Assembly: GCA_037013685.1 (NCBI GenBank) | Contig: CM072919.1 | Coordinates: 28,757,866-28,821,865 of the forward strand | Direction: 5' to 3' | DNA length: 64,000 nt | Source of the DNA: Acridotheres tristis | Lineage: Eukaryota > Chordata > Aves > Passeriformes > Sturnidae | In this document: one piece after another, positions 60,346-64,000 of the stretch | How positions within the stretch are numbered: the stretch's first letter is position 1 | How the letters are laid out: every line of letters starts with the position of its first letter | Notes under the pieces: model-generated | What the model was told of the DNA's origin: nothing | Seen by the model: the letters and a program-made list of their open reading frames with translations, nothing else | Databases searched by the model: none | Program-made: the position numbers and the translations under genes

Positions 60346-63185
60346 GGCTAAGTTGTTTTGTCAGATTACTGAGCTGGAGCAGTTGCCAAAGGTACTGGAT
60401 GAAGCTAAGCACTGGAAAAAAAAAGAAGAAATGACATTGTGTAGGCTAGGAGTAAAGATTGCAGCAGGGGCAGGAATACTGCTAATGCTAGCAAACTTCT
60501 AACTCTCCTTGTAATGCACCTTTATGCCTGGTGTTCTGCAAATGGTGATTCCTGGTTCAGTACAACATTCTCATGAGGATGCTCGAGTGTTTACTTCCAT
60601 AGTTTCTATTTGCTCAGTAGGATGCTGGAATAACCTGTCAATTCAAATACTATCATGACATCCCTAGGCTCCAGACACACCCCCTGCAAAAACCTGCCTT
60701 CTTTAGGTAACAAATGTATGGCTACTAGAAATAAAAATTAGAAAAATGAAGAACTTTTTTCTAACCCCTTTAATTGTATGCCTCTTTTAAGTAATTCTAG
60801 GTAAAAATCTGGAACATTTTCCTATATATCCAGTCTACCTCATGTAGTTAAACTGAGATTTACAGCATTGTAGCTTCACAGAAGTTATGAGCAATTTCAA
60901 TTAATGAAAATAAGTCAACAAAAGTTTCTTAGAGTTCATTACAAAAGTAACATTGTAATCTTTCCTTGCTCCACATGGCACAGATAACAACACTTCTTAA
61001 TTAAGGAAAAAGATAATGACGAGAGTGGAAGATAAAAACCAAGTCATTGAACCCAATTCCATTTAGTATTTGTTAACAATTGAGCAACATAAGATCCATG
61101 CTAAAAGCAGATAAATGAATCCTCAACTATTATAGGCCTTTTCATTACACACTTTTTACTACTGTCTTGGTTTAGGACAACTAGTTAAACACATTGTTTT
61201 CAAAACTAGTATCCATAGGAAAGAAAGAATTCTGTAAACATCAAAATAATGCTAGAAATTTAGCATCTCTAGAGATACAGATTTTCAGTGTCACAAAATA
61301 TAAAATACTAAGGTAACAACACAATAAAACAAACAGTATTTCAGCAGAACAAGTCTTAACATTACACTGAATTTTTAAAAAGTATAAACAACACAATTGC
61401 CTGTAAATATACTACCACTGGGTTTTTCTATGAAGTGAGTAAATATAGGTACAGGAATAGTATTTAGTAGGACATAAATGAATAATCAAGAAGAAGCCCA
61501 AGTTTCTTTGCTAGAAGGCACCATCACACATGGGAAAACAAGAGTTCACAGGAGAAAATGGAAAAAAGCCAAAGCATACTAGAAAGGAAGAATAAGGGAA
61601 AGAAAACCATAAATGAAAACCAGCACAAGAAAGAAGTCCTGACAACATACTATGCTCCATTGCTATGTACAAAACATCCAACATCACGGCAGAAGTCAGG
61701 AAAAGGGACTCCACATTGGAGCAAGCAAATGTGCTCTAACTGAAGATTCAGCCTATGGAAACCCCACACCAGAGAAAGCTCTTGGCAGGTGCTGTGGCCT
61801 GTGGACAGCTACCCATTGTGACAGATGCATGTGTCCTCTTAGCCACACAGTACAGGTTCCAGAGAAGATAATAAAGATCTGAGCCATTAATGGGCCAAGA
61901 ATTCAGGTTTTATCTGTTCTCTGAAAACCCACAAAGGAGCAGAACGACCCAGTAAGCATCCATGCTCCTGAGCTTAGAACGCTGATGATGAGATTAAAAA
62001 ATGCATAGCAAGTGGCTGTTCCAAAGATCATTTGTCAAGGAACAAAGTAAGGTATGGGCACAAGGAGTTTTATGCATACTTTTCCCACTGTATACTATTT
62101 GACTATGAGCAAACCACATTATTCCATAAATAAGACAGCCTAAGTGAACCTTCTTTGAGCTCTCCCTACCAGGCAGCATGCAAGTGATCTCCCCTCTGGA
62201 GCTGGGTGGCCTCTCAAAGTTGCTCCTTGAAGCAGAGAGACCATTATACCAAAGGTAGGTCTTTTTTAAGTGATTGATATCGCACATAGCCTTGTTAGAA
62301 TGGTAGCTTTGATTTGTGCCTGGTAATTTTGAATCATTTTTCAAATGATTGATATACGCAGTAATAAGCACCAAACAGTACTTCACAGTTTTACAACATA
62401 TTATTAATAACACTTTTGCTAAAACCCTTTGACAGTGGTTCATTAAATGATCTAAACCACCTATTCGTGACACTCATTAGGAGCATGGCCCTGCAGGGGG
62501 CTCACACTAGAAAAGTTTCCTATCGAAAGACTGTAGCTAAGGAGAGGACTCACATTTTAACAGTTCTTGAAGGATTATATCCCATTTCCCACAGAAGGGA
62601 CCTTGCATGGAAGCAGGGGGAAGGGGAGGAGTCCACTGCAATGTTAGATCCTATGGCCTGGCCCAAAGGGACAGGGTTGGAGACTTAATGGAAACACGTT
62701 CCATTTGTTGTGATTTGCATTTTATGTTACAGGAGTTCCTATGAAAGGACCTACCTCAACCATGGGCAGATGAGCCTCACGCAAGGCAGCGCAAGTGTAG
62801 CTGTGACCCGACCCAGTTTTTGTGCCCAGGAACTCTCCACAACACACCTCTCTGTCCTGAGCAATCACAAGAACAGATGGAGCTCCAAGTCATGGACTGA
62901 ACATACCCAGTGAACATTTGTGGGCATTTTACAAGGGTGGTCCATACACTAAGGATCTGTGTATATATCAAAAGACAGGAAGTGGTGTCTAAGTGGTAAG
63001 GATAATATGGATGTATTGGATAATATGGGATCTGAGCATGATATGACCAATGTGGATTTCAGGATGGGGTGTGGGTTTGTGGGTATAAATTGTACTGATT
63101 TTGGCTTGGATGGAGTACGTTTTCTTCCCAGTAGTTTATATCAACTTATGCTTTGGATTTGTAAGCATATGAACATTGAAAACAC
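60346..63185. other. Unresolved DNA, partly repeat-like
   Basis: No gene was recognised. The region 61500-62690 is less AT-rich than its surroundings, with a plus-strand AATAAA at 61870 and a 159-codon minus-strand frame (61994-62473) overlapped by a plus frame. It may be an old LTR or other retroelement, but I could not find ends or target duplications. Confidence 0.4.
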
Positions 63186-63618
63186 ATGGATGTTTTAACT
63201 GTTGCTGAGCAGTGGTTACACAAAGCCAAGGCCCTCCCTGCTTATAGTATCACTGCACCATTAAGAAGATTGGAAGGGACACTGTCAGGACAACTGACCG
63301 TAACTGGCCAAAAAGATATCCCATACCACAGAAAGGAGAACTGTGGAAACATTTCGAGTGAAGGCATTTTTCTTCCCAAGAAAGCCCTACATGCGAAGGA
63401 GCCCTACTTCTTGCAGGTGATGAACACTGGCCAATGGCAAGGAGGACATGAATTCTTTATTTTGCTTTGCTTGTGCATGCAGCTTTTGCTGTCCCTGTCT
63501 TCATCTTAACCTCATGAGCTTTGTCATTTTCTTTTGACTGTCTTGCCCAGCCCACTGGGGGCCAGGAAGACAGGATCTATGTGGTGCTAACATGCCCACT
63601 AGCCTTAAATCACAACTA
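63186..63618 (+). mobile_element. Avian ERV LTR, 3' part
   Basis: It contains words such as gttgctgagcagtggttaca and gctttgcttgtgcatgcagc, which I recognise from a widespread avian LTR. It ends near cttaaatcacaacta at 63618. It is the same family as the minus-strand fragment at 11201-11300. The start is not resolved and no target duplication was found. Confidence 0.6.
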
Positions 63619-64000
63619 GTTTTATTTGCTATCTCCGTAACATAAAACAAGCCAAAAGAGAAACAACCATGAAGGGGAAAACAAATAACCAGCATTAGTG
63701 TCTAAACTACTGTGAACATGTTCCCCACTCTCTACAACTTCCACACCAGCTTCCTGCTAAGATTTCCTTGTAGAAATGTATTTTACTCTGGTTCTTAGGG
63801 TATGAAGGAGGACCCTCAAGCTTGTTCATTTCCAGAATAAAGTCAAGGAAGTGTTCTTCCTTGGAAAATGCTATCCAATTATACATTATTAGGATTAGAA
63901 AAGATGATACATGAAAAATACTAGGATACTCATCCAACATCTAAATTTTAGACTCAATCCCCAAATAAATGCTTTTACTGCAAAAATTATAATACTTGTA
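63619..64000. other. AT-rich window end
   Basis: No feature was recognised in the last 380 bases. Confidence 0.6.

Noticed and set aside
60098..60502. 134-codon plus frame with a hydrophobic end as a small membrane protein
   Set aside because: Its first half crosses an LTR and a CR1 3' UTR fragment, so a continuous gene is unlikely. The second half is unidentified.
1..64000. CRISPR array, operons, riboswitches, ribosome binding sites
   Set aside because: The sequence is vertebrate intronic DNA. No regular spaced repeats or bacterial gene structure were seen.
1..64000. tRNA, rRNA or microRNA genes
   Set aside because: I saw no A/B box pair with cloverleaf arms and no rRNA similarity. A structured scan could still find small RNAs that cannot be seen by reading.
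47682..64000. A second host gene upstream of PAM
   Set aside because: No phased exon pair or conserved domain was found outside transposable elements.

Overview
This window is nuclear DNA of a bird, probably a songbird. It is AT-rich, contains avian-type CR1 LINE copies and many avian endogenous-retrovirus LTRs, and one vertebrate gene split by large introns. There is no bacterial gene organisation, CRISPR array or operon.

The one host gene recognised is PAM (peptidylglycine alpha-amidating monooxygenase), on the minus strand. Its 5' coding end is at about 47.66 kb and it runs leftward off the window. Fourteen coding exons were placed by GT-AG splice sites and by reading phase. They encode the signal peptide, the short propeptide, the complete copper-dependent hydroxylase domain (PHM) and the start of the linker towards the lyase domain (PAL). 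When the exons are joined, the five copper-ligand positions (two adjacent His, one His, His-x-His, Met) and the ten conserved PHM cysteines are all present. The ligands sit at a constant offset of four from the rat numbering, which supports the exon calls. The lyase, transmembrane and cytoplasmic parts, and the promoter or first non-coding exon, were not found and probably lie outside.

The most interesting host feature is a tandem duplication of a linker exon (8595-8666 and 8910-8975, repeat period 309 bp). Both copies have usable splice sites and compatible phase, and every substitution between them in full codons changes an amino acid.

The introns hold most of the sequence. From left to right: 1-8594 is AT-rich intron. 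11201-11500 is an old LTR fragment. 12011-17449 is a degenerate ERVK-type provirus flanked by ACCTGC. A solo LTR flanked by GTGC lies inside its pol, and a 1.36 kb solo LTR flanked by GTCTA lies inside that LTR, giving a three-level nest. Solo LTRs follow at 19135, 24818, 33078, 37283 and 39426, then a CR1 copy of about 4.1 kb on the minus strand (50383 to about 54840) that is itself split by a solo LTR at 51420. Shorter CR1 and LTR pieces lie at 28.8, 38.3, 56.1-56.9, 59.6-60.3 and 63.2 kb. All nine LTR elements with traceable target duplications point opposite to PAM.

No novel multi-gene system was seen. The unusual content is the PAM exon duplication and the nested and oriented retroelement structure.
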